Source: UBA6168 sp965222975
GTDB lineage: Bacteria; Bacteroidota; Bacteroidia; Chitinophagales; Saprospiraceae
NCBI GenBank assembly: GCA_965222975.1
Contig: CBDCVJ010000054.1
Coordinates: forward strand, 1 to 64,000
Direction: 5' to 3'
Length of the DNA stretch: 64,000 nucleotides
Below, piece by piece: positions 31,509 to 39,503 of this stretch (position 1 is the first letter of the stretch; each line of letters begins with the position of its first letter). The notes under the pieces are model-generated. The model ran no database searches. It was given only the letters and a program-made list of their open reading frames with translations, and had not been told where the DNA came from. The position numbers were made by a program, and so were the translations under genes.

Positions 31509-32133
31509 TCAGATATGAACGAAGGATAATATCCCACCTTCCAAATTCCCCACCTCCATCTCCTTCCTTTGCACCCCCAATTCCGCCTCCAACAACCCCT
31601 TCTGTTTTGGTAAAAACTGCTGCGGGGAAATCTTCGCATCATCGTAGTCTGCTTGGATGAGAAGGAAAAGCTGTCGGTCAATGTCCAAGGCACGACGCAT
31701 GGTTTCCAGTTCCAATAAGAGAAGGGCATGGCGTTGAAGCAGGCGGTCGAGTTCGCGGTGGGCTTTTTCGCGTTCCAAGACCGCGTTGGCCGCGATGCTT
31801 TCGCGTTTGGCGCGGGTTATCGCGCTGACGGCGGCGGGCAGTGAGCACTTGTCCGAGGGAGAAGGAGACAGTCGGTCGGGGTTCAGAGTTTAACTCAAGG
31901 TTACCATCTGTGCGCGTGCGGGCGATGGGAGTGTAGCTGATACCAACCGAGGGTAGGTAATAGAGCCAGTTGCCCTTTTTTGAGGCATCGAACTCGGCGA
32001 GTTGGGCTTCGAGCTGGCGGTCGTGGAAGGTATCGAGGGCGGCGTGTAGGGAGTCTTTAGTCGGCAGTTGACAGTTCGCAGTTGGCAGCCCCAAGAACAG
32101 TATGATGGTGGTCAGCACGAATAAGTTTTTCAT
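31509..32133 (-). pseudogene. Secreted coiled-coil (TolC-like) protein, one frameshift
   Basis: The start at 32133 gives a signal peptide (MKNLFVLTTIILFLGLPTAN), then GNWLYYLPSVGISYTPIART and RPTVSFSLGQVLTARR. The frame breaks at about 31830-31838 in a GC-rich CGCCGCCG run and continues as AVSAITRAKRESIAANAVLE, LLQRHALLLLELETMRRALD to 31509. The helical second half resembles one coiled coil of outer-membrane efflux proteins. The repaired length is about 207 residues, too short for a full TolC. TANCQLPTKDS directly after the signal peptide is encoded by a dispersed repeat. The downstream membrane hydrolase gene is 10 bp upstream in the same direction. Confidence 0.6.
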
Positions 32134-32143
32134 GATGTGGAAT

Positions 32144-33574
32144 TTAGTCCTCCTGCGGGGATGGCAAAATGTTTACATGCTGGAGCATTCCTGTGAAACG
32201 GAGTTCCAGCATTTCATCTTCTTCCTGCTGGCGTTTCAGTTCGATGGCCTGACGTTTCGCCTCATTCCGCAGGGCAGCTTCCTTCTTGGTTTTGCGGATT
32301 TGATTTTGGAGTTCCTCGATTTTGGTGTTGTCAATTTTGGGCGGCTTGACGGCTTCCAGTTCCCGGATTTGGGAATGAAGAACCTGGCGGTAGAGCGGGT
32401 CTTCCGTTGCTGCATACCGATTGCGGAGCAGGACGATTTTCGACCGGGTGGCTTCCCAAGATTTTTGTGCCGCCAATTGCTCCCGTCGGTGGATGGCAAT
32501 TTTCTGTTCCAACAGTTCGATTTGCGGAAGATAGCTGAAGTCGGGAAGGAAGGTGTCCAAGGTTTCCATCCCGGATGACAGGGAAAAGAGGGGTGCAGCG
32601 TTCAGGTATTTTCCATCGTATTTGGTCACTTTTTTCGGGAAGGCATTTTCTTCGGTCACTTCAAAGGGTTGGTTGGCCTGTACTTCCAGCGAGAGGATGG
32701 CCTTGTCAAAAAGGAGGCAGTTCAAACTGTCAACGGAGATGCTGACAAAACCGAAGTGTTGGATGTCGAGCCGTTTCCCGGTATGAGTGGGATATACCTT
32801 TTTGACGTTCATTTTGTTGTTTTCCAACAACTTCCACTCCCCCACCCTATCCACCTCACCCCTGCCCTCTCCTTCAGGAGAGGGGGTCAATAACGCTGCT
32901 TTGGAAGAACTGCTCTCGACACAATAGCCCGAGCCCGAAATTTCGGACGTGGCTTCGAGGTAAACATAGTCCACCTTCAGCAGATCGGTCGAGCGGCGGA
33001 ACTCACTGTGGAGGTGTTCGAGGGTCGCAAATGCCCGGTTGTAGGTCGTCCAGAAACCGTTTTGGAAAAGGCCAAGTGAATAGAGGCTGACGCCCCACGC
33101 GAGGAACACACTGAATGCCATCGCCTCGCGGCGGTAGTCCCCTACCCTAATTCTTGCATTGGGATTGCCTATCAAGACGAAGGGGTTTTTCATGAAAGGA
33201 TAGAGCAACGGCACTCCCTGTAAGGTACACATATCGAAAAGCAGGTGCGACCAATAGGCCAGGCAAAAAGCGATAGAAACCCCGTAGCTGTCGAAATAGG
33301 TTTTCTCAAAAAAGCTGACGATCATGGTCAGGACAATAAGCGCTGGGATGCTGTGGGTGATGGTACGGTGGCCGAAACGGCGGTTGAGGAAACGGGAAAT
33401 GGGGTACAGCAATTTACCAATGGGCGAACGGGTGTGGTCGCAGTCGGGCAGGACGGAGGCAAAGAGCGTAGTAACGAGCATGGCAGGGCTGGACAGGATG
33501 TTCAGCCCGAAGAAGATGGAGGCGAAAAAGCCAGTGAAGACTGTGCCGCCGGCTATATGGTTGGGGAAGGTCAT
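32144..33574 (-). CDS. YdjM/DUF457-type membrane metal-dependent hydrolase with coiled-coil tail
   Basis: The N-terminal 230 residues match the YdjM/LexA-binding putative membrane hydrolase family: MTFPNHIAGGTVFTGF, SVLPDCDHTRSPIGKLLYPI, HRTITHSIPALIVLTM and YWSHLLFDMCTLQGVPLLYP, with the conserved H and D residues and four or five membrane helices. The remaining half is periplasmic or cytoplasmic with a long charged coiled coil (residues about 380-470, EELQNQIRKTKKEAALRNEA). Residues near 230-240 (LLTPSPEGEGRGEVDRVGEW) are encoded by a common dispersed repeat that has slipped into the gene. It lies in an apparent leftward operon with the secreted coiled-coil gene. Confidence 0.75.
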   Translation of the reverse strand: MTFPNHIAGGTVFTGFFASIFFGLNILSSPAMLVTTLFASVLPDCDHTRSPIGKLLYPISRFLNRRFGHRTITHSIPALIVLTMIVSFFEKTYFDSYGVSIAFCLAYWSHLLFDMCTLQGVPLLYPFMKNPFVLIGNPNARIRVGDYRREAMAFSVFLAWGVSLYSLGLFQNGFWTTYNRAFATLEHLHSEFRRSTDLLKVDYVYLEATSEISGSGYCVESSSSKAALLTPSPEGEGRGEVDRVGEWKLLENNKMNVKKVYPTHTGKRLDIQHFGFVSISVDSLNCLLFDKAILSLEVQANQPFEVTEENAFPKKVTKYDGKYLNAAPLFSLSSGMETLDTFLPDFSYLPQIELLEQKIAIHRREQLAAQKSWEATRSKIVLLRNRYAATEDPLYRQVLHSQIRELEAVKPPKIDNTKIEELQNQIRKTKKEAALRNEAKRQAIELKRQQEEDEMLELRFTGMLQHVNILPSPQED

Positions 33575-33631
33575 GGTTTGAATGGTTGCATTGTTAGATG
33601 GTTAAATGGTTTACTGCATGACGGGTACATA

Positions 33632-35146
33632 TCAGATATATTTTTTCTTGGTGGCCTGAATGATACTGCGGCCAAAGACGAGGAAAACCAGACCAAGGGC
33701 AGCGAGGAAATAAAAAGGTCCAGCGTCTTCGCCGGAAATCCTGCTCCAGTAACGCAGCACGGTCAAACAGGCCAAGATGCCGACGACCAACGGGGCAAAA
33801 TTGATTTCCCTTAGAGCGGCGGTATGACGGATTTCCTTGACCAGTTCGGTGTTGATGTCGGCCTCCTTGCTGTACCGTTCCACCATTTCGCATACGAACA
33901 TGGGTACTCCATTGGTGTTTTCCCAAATGTGGTTCTTATATGCCTCGTAGTCCTCGATGCGGTTCAGGAACGGTTTGGAGAGCCGTGCAATGAGTTCCAA
34001 AGTCTCCGGCCTTGCCAATGGTTTCAGTTCGATGCGCTCGAAATTGGTCAGGAAGGTGGCCTTTTCAACCGGTACTCGCCTTGCCGCACAGATGAGGTGG
34101 AAATGGTTTTTCAATTTTTCCAAACCTACCACGGCGGTTGGGGTTATTTTGGTAACATCGTCAATGAGGATGGTGAACTCCTGCTTTTTAGTAATGGCGA
34201 TGAGGCTCTGGATCAGGAACTTGGGGGCTTTCCGCATAACAATCTCGGCCACCCTCGCTTCCTCCACTTGCAGGATGAACTCGCCCCGTTCCGGTTCACG
34301 TTCGAGGATGGCCAGCAGCAGCCCGCCCAACACCTCTTTGTTGCTTTTGAACTCCCCTACCCTGATAAGGTTCGGTGATTTGTGGTTGTCCAATAGGTGC
34401 GTCTTTCCGACACCCTGTGGTCCAAGAATGAGGGTGTTGATTTTCTTCTGGGTCAGATCTGCCAGCCGTTTCAGTTCCTCTTTCCTGCCAATATGGAACT
34501 GGGTCAGCCCCTGTTCGACGGGTACAATATGGATTCTCCTTTTTGGAAAAAACTTCCGGAAAAGCCGCTGCCAGACGGTGGACTGTTCAATGCTCTGGAT
34601 AGCACCGACCATCTGCTCCCGGCTGACATGGGTATAGATTTCGGTGGTGGAAATGGACTTGTGCCCGAGGATTTTCTGTGCAGCCCGCAGAGAATCGAAA
34701 TCCTTTCCCTCGTTGACAATGCGGGTAGCGCAGGTGTGCCTAAGCATGTGCGGGTGGACAACCCCATCGGTGTATTTCTTCAACCTCCGCCAGACGGAGC
34801 GGCGGTCCTTGTGCTTGGTGGGGTCTTTGGCCTGTGGGAAAAGGAAGGCATCGGGCTGCCTGCTTTTCATATTTTTCCAGTAATCCGTCATCGCATCGAG
34901 CAGGCGCTCGGACATGGGGACTTCCCGGTGTTCCGGCTTCCGCTTTTTCAGGCTTTCGACGAAAACGGTCTTGCTAAGCGTATTGATGTGCTTCACGCGC
35001 AGGTTCATCACCTCGGACACGCGCAGCCCCGCATCCATCATGAACAGCACGATGACCCGGTACTGCATGTTGCACTTTGCCAGCAACAGTTCCTGCATAG
35101 CGGGTGAAAGGACTTTGAAGCCGTCCGGTAAGAAAACATTTTTCAT
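33632..35146 (-). CDS. Tyrosine recombinase fused to AAA ATPase and membrane segments
   Basis: A 504-residue protein from ATG 35146 (MKNVFLPDGFKVLSPAMQEL). Residues about 20-190 are a complete phage-integrase catalytic domain: DAGLRVSEVMNLRV (first Arg), HPHMLRHTCATRI (HxxR) and LGHKSISTTEIYTH (GH...Y nucleophile). Residues about 225-440 form an AAA+/ATPase module with Walker A LILGPQGVGKTHLL and Walker B FTILIDDVTKITP, then CAARRVPVEK. The C-terminus has two hydrophobic helices (about 455-495, FYFLAALGLVFLVFGRSI). The N-terminal core-binding domain of usual XerC/D proteins is absent. It may act in resolution or integration of this replicon with ATP-dependent control at the membrane. The fusion is unusual. 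Two terminator-like hairpins lie in its leader. Confidence 0.8.
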   Translation of the reverse strand: MKNVFLPDGFKVLSPAMQELLLAKCNMQYRVIVLFMMDAGLRVSEVMNLRVKHINTLSKTVFVESLKKRKPEHREVPMSERLLDAMTDYWKNMKSRQPDAFLFPQAKDPTKHKDRRSVWRRLKKYTDGVVHPHMLRHTCATRIVNEGKDFDSLRAAQKILGHKSISTTEIYTHVSREQMVGAIQSIEQSTVWQRLFRKFFPKRRIHIVPVEQGLTQFHIGRKEELKRLADLTQKKINTLILGPQGVGKTHLLDNHKSPNLIRVGEFKSNKEVLGGLLLAILEREPERGEFILQVEEARVAEIVMRKAPKFLIQSLIAITKKQEFTILIDDVTKITPTAVVGLEKLKNHFHLICAARRVPVEKATFLTNFERIELKPLARPETLELIARLSKPFLNRIEDYEAYKNHIWENTNGVPMFVCEMVERYSKEADINTELVKEIRHTAALREINFAPLVVGILACLTVLRYWSRISGEDAGPFYFLAALGLVFLVFGRSIIQATKKKYI

Positions 35147-35177
35147 ATAGCAGTCCATTGACAGCTGTGCCTTTCCC

Positions 35178-35216
35178 AAAAAACTAAAAAAAGTAGCGGG
35201 ATTTCCCTCCCGCTAC
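35178..35216 (-). terminator. Intrinsic terminator in the leader of the recombinase-ATPase gene
   Basis: On the minus strand GTAGCGGGA (35216-35208) pairs perfectly with TCCCGCTAC (35201-35193), followed by TTTTTTTAGTTTTTT. It lies about 30 bp upstream of ATG 35146 and downstream of a promoter-like ACTATTTGTGC (35250-35240), so it could act as an attenuator. Confidence 0.75.
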
Positions 35217-35299
35217 CGTGCAAAATGGGAAGTGCGATAGCACAAATAGTTAAATTCTTCTGGTTTTCTGAAAAGGGTGCTGCCGCAGTTCCCGAAAAC

Positions 35300-35345
35300 A
35301 AAAAATGGGAAACCACGGACGCATCGCGCTATCCGTGGCTTCCCA
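35300..35345 (-). terminator. Second minus-strand terminator
   Basis: TGGGAAGCCACGGA (35345-35332, minus strand) pairs with TCCGTGGTTTCCCA (35319-35306) at 13 of 14 positions and is followed by TTTTTTGTTTT. It would stop leftward transcription entering from the par/rep side. Confidence 0.75.
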
Positions 35346-36648
35346 TTCCAGTTGATGCAAATTTAGTTTATAAAAATTTTAAATGCAAAATTGGTTTCGG
35401 AAATATATTGTTTGGAGTAATTTTTAGGAAAATTTTTCATTTTAACGGGGGGTTAGGGGGGCGACAAAATGTGAGTTTTGTCGCGCTGCCGGGGACGGCA
35501 AAGGGCGACAAAAGTTGAAACGGGCGAAAAAGTCGTTAAGGGGCGGATTGATGGGCGAACCAGGTGCTATGGGAGGGGGGCTGAGTTGGCAAGCAGGGAA
35601 GACGGTTTAAACTGTTCTCAGGTTCGGTACTACCCTGCTGTGAAAGGATGGTGCCGAAGGGGCATAATGTTACAAATGCACCGGATGTTACGGTTGCACC
35701 ATTTGCACCAAGAAAAAAAAAGATATTTTCTTTTCTTTCTTCTAGTTAGAAGGAGTCTAAGTGAGGGGTTGGTGCATGCGTTACAAATGCACCGGATGTT
35801 ACGGTTGCACCATTTGCACCAAGAAAAAAAGATACTTTCTTTTCTTTCTTCCTAGTTAGAAGGAGTCTAAGTGAGGGGGTTGGTGCATGCGTTACAAATG
35901 CACCGGATGTTACGGTTGCACCATTTGCACCAAGAAAAAAAGATACTTTCTTTTCTTTCTTCTACGATGGCGAACAATGAGATTGGTGCCATGGCTCAGA
36001 ATAGTTTTGGCTGCACCATTTTCACCTGACATACTACTTTTCCCTTAGCATAAAGATTACGTCTTTGTAGCGTTGGATTCTTGATATACGGATGAAGCTT
36101 TTTATTTTCTTGGAGATTAGGTGGGAAATTTTTGACTTTGTCTTAAAAGAACTTTCACTATTCTTTCAGGAAGAAAAATTTAGAGGTTACCCTACCCTAT
36201 TTTTTCTGAGTCAACAACCAATTTCGATATTGGATTCCCCCATTGATTCAAGTTAATGCAGCCCCGTTCTTTGTTTGGCCTACTGATTTTTAACTCTCAA
36301 AAATCATTTTTGTCCGAAATGAAAGCATAAAAGAATTTCGCTGTCTAAAAGAGTGTCCACTTTAATTGGTAGAATCGGCGAATCATCATGTTCAAAATTT
36401 TAAGCTTTTTGCTTTTTCCATGTTTCATTCGGAACGTTTATTTTTTAAATCACTACTCAAATTGTAAATTCCATTCATTATGCATCTTTCCTGTCCACGT
36501 CTGTCATGTACAAGCGAAGCTGATATGAAAAATACCAATGAAGGCTATTTTAAAGGCTTTTGCCGCACGTTCTCAGACTTTTGAAGGAAATCTATGCTTA
36601 AAACAAGCACAGCTACTCAAAATGCAAAAGATCATTTTATATTATTAC
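35346..36648. other. 1.3-kb gene-free stretch rich in repeats
   Basis: No credible coding frame. It holds a perfect hairpin GCGACAAAA...TTTTGTCGC (35461-35484), the 111-bp tandem repeat (35670-35964, listed separately), a further GGTGCC/GCACC pair near 35980-36015, and AT-rich sequence from 36050 to 36640. Its place between the recombinase and par/rep genes suggests a cis-acting control or maintenance region. Confidence 0.6.
35670..35964. repeat. 111-bp tandem repeat, about 2.7 copies, with TGCACC motifs
   Basis: Copies start at 35670, 35781 and 35892 with TTACAAATGCACCGGATGTT. Each holds three TGCACC motifs, an A8-9 run, a C+T-rich tract and, at the junction, GGTGCATGCG. The copies are almost identical except for one-base differences in the A and G runs. 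The spacing and repeated motifs fit binding sites for a replicon protein or a resolution site. Confidence 0.85.
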
Positions 36649-36846
36649 GGGTCTAAAATTGTAAAACTGTATAATTACAAAACCCAATGTTGCAAAAAAA
36701 TAAAGGAGTTATTCTATAATAGTTTTACAATTTTAGACCCACACAACTATACAACTATAATATTTTAATACTACACAACTATGAAACTCAACAACTATTT
36801 AAGTTAACAACCCTAAAAATGTAAAAATAAAAAACTATACAACTAT
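36649..36846. promoter_or_regulatory. Candidate centromere/operator upstream of parA
   Basis: A perfect 20-bp inverted repeat, GGGTCTAAAATTGTAAAACT at 36649-36668 and its complement at 36721-36740, is followed by five copies of ACAACTAT at 36743, 36751, 36775, 36791 and 36839. The last ends 50 bp before the ParA start. Iterated short sites next to parA are the usual layout of parS and the par operator in ParA systems. The binding partner would be the small gene after parA. Confidence 0.7.
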
Positions 36847-36896
36847 AAAGGCTAACAAATAAAAAAGTGTTAAACTTGCGGTCAAAATAAATATCA

Positions 36897-37577
36897 ATGA
36901 GTAAAATTATCATGTTCGGTAACCAAAAGGGTGGGGTAGGGAAAACAACTTTGACCTGCCTATGTGCCAATGCCATGAGCACCGCCCCTTTTTCGGAAAC
37001 CGTGGTAGTGGTAGATGCAGATAAGCAACAGAGCATCGTCAAGCGCCGCTTGGCCGACCTCCAATATTTTGATGGAGAAACCCCTTACCAGGTATCACAG
37101 ATGACCATTGGCGATTTCCAGAACAAGAACCGGGGCATTTATAAATTGGTGCAAGATCATGCGTATGTTTTTGTGGATGTAGCGGGTAAGCTGGATACAA
37201 ATATGAGCGTGGAGGAACAAGAAATCACCAAGTACCTCCAGTACGTTCATTACTTGTTCATCCCTTTTGTTCCGGGTAACTATTCTCTTGAATCCTCCAC
37301 CGACTACCTAAAAACGGTGCTCAAGCTAAAGGCTAAACGCGACAAATCAGGCAGGCCGCTTGAGATCATCGGATTTGTAAACATGAGCGAAGCCCAGACC
37401 CTTGACGACCGCTTCTTATTGGAGGAAATAGAGGAACTGAAAGTGATGGTCAACATCCGCTGGATGGAGGCCCCTCTCAGCAGGTATGCGCTTTTCAGGA
37501 ACGTGGACACGTTGACCAGTTTTTATGCTCCAAAAAGCAAAGACCGGGCAGCCATCAAATTTCACAAAGTGGTTTGA
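36897..37577 (+). CDS. parA: ParA-type partition ATPase
   Basis: A 226-residue ParA/MinD-like ATPase. The deviant Walker A motif NQKGGVGKTTLTCLCANAM is at residues 9-27, VVVVDADKQQS is Walker A' near 36-46, and YVFVDVAGKLD is Walker B-like near 84-94. It is small (type Ib size) with no N-terminal HTH, so transcriptional control probably rests with the partner gene that overlaps its stop by one base (TGATG at 37575-37579). Together with the upstream iterated sites it should segregate this low-copy replicon. Confidence 0.92.
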   Translation: MSKIIMFGNQKGGVGKTTLTCLCANAMSTAPFSETVVVVDADKQQSIVKRRLADLQYFDGETPYQVSQMTIGDFQNKNRGIYKLVQDHAYVFVDVAGKLDTNMSVEEQEITKYLQYVHYLFIPFVPGNYSLESSTDYLKTVLKLKAKRDKSGRPLEIIGFVNMSEAQTLDDRFLLEEIEELKVMVNIRWMEAPLSRYALFRNVDTLTSFYAPKSKDRAAIKFHKVV

Positions 37578-37974
37578 TGAGTTCAACAAAATTACTAGCG
37601 AATGAAAAAGCCCGCGCCGACCAAGGCCCGTACTTGACTTGCCCTCTCCAGAAGAAGTCAATGCTGCTGCCGCTGAATTGAGCGATGCCCCTGCTCCTGT
37701 AAAAAAGCAGTCCGCACCGAAAAAAAAGACTGTAACAGCTAAAAAAAAGACCATTGCTGAACCTCCTATTCCAACTACAGTCGTTTCATCATCGGTGCCA
37801 TCGGCAGAAGTAAAAGCCGTTGGCCGTCCGCGGGCAAACCATGGCCGCCGTAGCACTTCTGTTATGGTAAAACCAGCCATTTGGAAAAAGTTGAAATTGC
37901 TCGCACTCCAGAGGGATGTGGATTTGTCTGAAATGCTAGAAGAATTGTTTTTGGATTTTTTAAAGAAGAAATAG
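37577..37974 (+). pseudogene. ParA partner, ribbon-helix-helix-like, one apparent frameshift
   Basis: ATG 37577 overlaps the parA stop and gives MSSTKLLANEKARADQGP. At CCC 37627-37629 one extra C restores the frame to VLDLPSPEEVNAAAAELSDA and the rest to 37974. The middle is a proline/lysine-rich linker (PVKKQSAPKKKTVTAKKKT). The C-terminus, RRSTSVMVKPAIWKKLKLLA and following VDLSEMLEELFLDFLKKK, fits a ribbon-helix-helix DNA-binding domain. The repaired length is 132 residues. It would be the centromere-binding protein and autorepressor of the par operon. Since partition genes are usually kept intact, an assembly indel is likely. Confidence 0.65.
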
Positions 37975-38015
37975 ATTTTATCAAACCAAGCATTGCTAAT
38001 ACCTACCTTTATATA

Positions 38016-39095
38016 AGTACTGTGACAAAATTAAATTATAAAAATATTTTTAACTTTCTCCCAAAAAATGGGACGCAAAGCAAAATCGATTGAATTAAGT
38101 GCAGACCAACAGGCAGAATTGGAAAGAGGCTACCGAACAGGAAAAGCTACTTTTAGCAGACGCTGTCACATGATTCTTCTAAAATCAGAAAATCGAACCT
38201 CTAAAGAAGTTGCAGATATAATTGGAACGAATCAAATTTCCGTCAATGGCTGGGTGAACCGATATGAAGCCGAAGGGGTTTCAGGTTTGAAGACGAAATC
38301 AGGCCAGGGGCGTAAACCGGTATTGGATGATCAAAAAGACAGCAAAAAAGTAAAAGCTGCTGTGAAAAAAGAAAGACAACGTTTAAAGCAGGCCAAGGAC
38401 GAATTAGAAAAAGAACTGGGTAAAACATTCAGTCTGAGAACCTTGCACCGCTTTTTAAAAAACTTAAGTGCCGATGGAAACGTATCCGCTTAAAACCGAA
38501 AGGAAAGCCTGACCCTGAATTATATGAAGTCCGAAAAGAAGCCCTTTCTCTACTTGAAGAACAAGCCAAATTGGGTAATATCGATTTATATTATGGTGAT
38601 GAAACCAGGATTTCCCAGGAAGGCTATGTTCCTTACGGGTGGCAATTTGACGATGAAGAAGTTTTCATCGAAGCTACCAAAGGTAAAGCCATTAACTGTT
38701 TTGGGTTACTGTCTCGAAAGAACGATTTCATTTACAGAAATACCCAAAAAAGCATTAATTCGGATTTTATCATTGAAACCTTGGATGAATTTTCTCTAAC
38801 AATTACGGCGTTAACCGTAGTTGTGATAGATAATGCCAGACCACATACTGCCCGTAAAGTCAAACAACTTTTTGAAATATGGCAAAAAAGAGGGTTGTAC
38901 ATTTTTTATATACCCCCTTATTCGCCACAGCTCAATATTATTGAGCGACTTTGGAAAGAATTTAAGGAAGGTTGGTTGAAACCTTCTGATTACCAAAGTG
39001 CCGATTCTTTATTTTATGCTGTTGATAGAATCTGTGCTAATATTGGAAAACAACTTTTCATGGAATTCTCTGAATTTTAATTTTGTCACACTACT
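38016..39095 (+). mobile_element. IS630-family insertion sequence, 1080 bp
   Basis: The terminal inverted repeats are AGTACTGTGACAAAATT at the left and AGTAGTGTGACAAAATT read inward from the right. TA lies on both sides (38014-38015 and 39096-39097), the target duplication expected for IS630. It encodes a two-frame transposase. It sits directly downstream of the par operon and upstream of the replication origin, without breaking either. Confidence 0.92.
38068..39080 (+). CDS. IS630 transposase, two frames joined by -1 frameshift
   Basis: Frame one (38068-38493) is the HTH part: MGRKAKSIELSADQQAELER and TSKEVADIIGTNQISVNGWV. Frame two holds the DDE catalytic domain: IDLYYGDETRISQEG (first D), VVVIDNARPHTARK (second D) and QLNIIERLWKEFKE (E). 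The frames overlap at A_AAA_AAC (38457-38463), a canonical -1 slippery heptamer in the correct phase; slipping gives LKCRWKRIRLKPKG and runs to 39080. The fused product is about 337 residues, normal for the family. Programmed frameshifting is therefore likelier than decay. Confidence 0.88.
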
Positions 39096-39226
39096 TAATT
39101 GTCTTTTTTTTAAAAAAATTCACCACCAACAACCACCTTTTTGTTGTTGTTTTCTTCTTTTATACTCTTTTTATAACTTTTATGCTCTCATAAATCATTG
39201 CTAATCATCATGTTATACAGGTTTCT

Positions 39227-39391
39227 ATGAGAAATTTAGAAAAAAGTAAGAGATTTGTGGAAAATAATATGAGATTTGTGGAAAATAATATGAGGCTATT
39301 GGAAATATATATGAGGAAACTGGAACTCGTATGAGGAATTTGCGCTCTTATTTGACCCTGACCTTTTACTATGAGAGTTTTGGAAAAGATA
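39227..39391. repeat. 21-bp iterons, candidate replication origin
   Basis: Direct repeats with exact 21-bp spacing start at 39227, 39248, 39269 and 39290, then 39311 and 39331 (one 20 bp long), with a further copy at 39371. The best unit begins ATGAGATTTGTGGAAAATAA. Reverse-oriented half-units CTCATAAT lie at about 39446-39453 and 39485-39492, over the presumed rep promoter. This is the classic arrangement for Rep_3 initiators: iterons bind monomers for initiation and inverted half-sites bind dimers for autorepression. Confidence 0.88.
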
Positions 39392-39503
39392 GAGGGCAAA
39401 ACAGGTGCTTTTAGTCGTTTAAAGTGGTGTACCCTTTCCATATTTCTCATAATTTGATCGAAAAAGATACTTCCTTTCTATTTTACTCATAATAAATAAT
39501 GAT

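Noticed and set aside
35478..35855. 125-codon ORF with HRMLRLHHLHQEKK repeats
   Set aside because: It is a translation of the 111-bp tandem repeat, with no start signal or conserved sequence.
36538..36768. 76-codon rightward ORF upstream of parA
   Set aside because: It is read across the perfect inverted repeat and AT-rich iterated sites, so its codons reflect the repeats rather than a protein.
39208..39450. 80-codon leftward ORF with LILFSTN repeats
   Set aside because: The repeats are simply the 21-bp iterons translated on the opposite strand.
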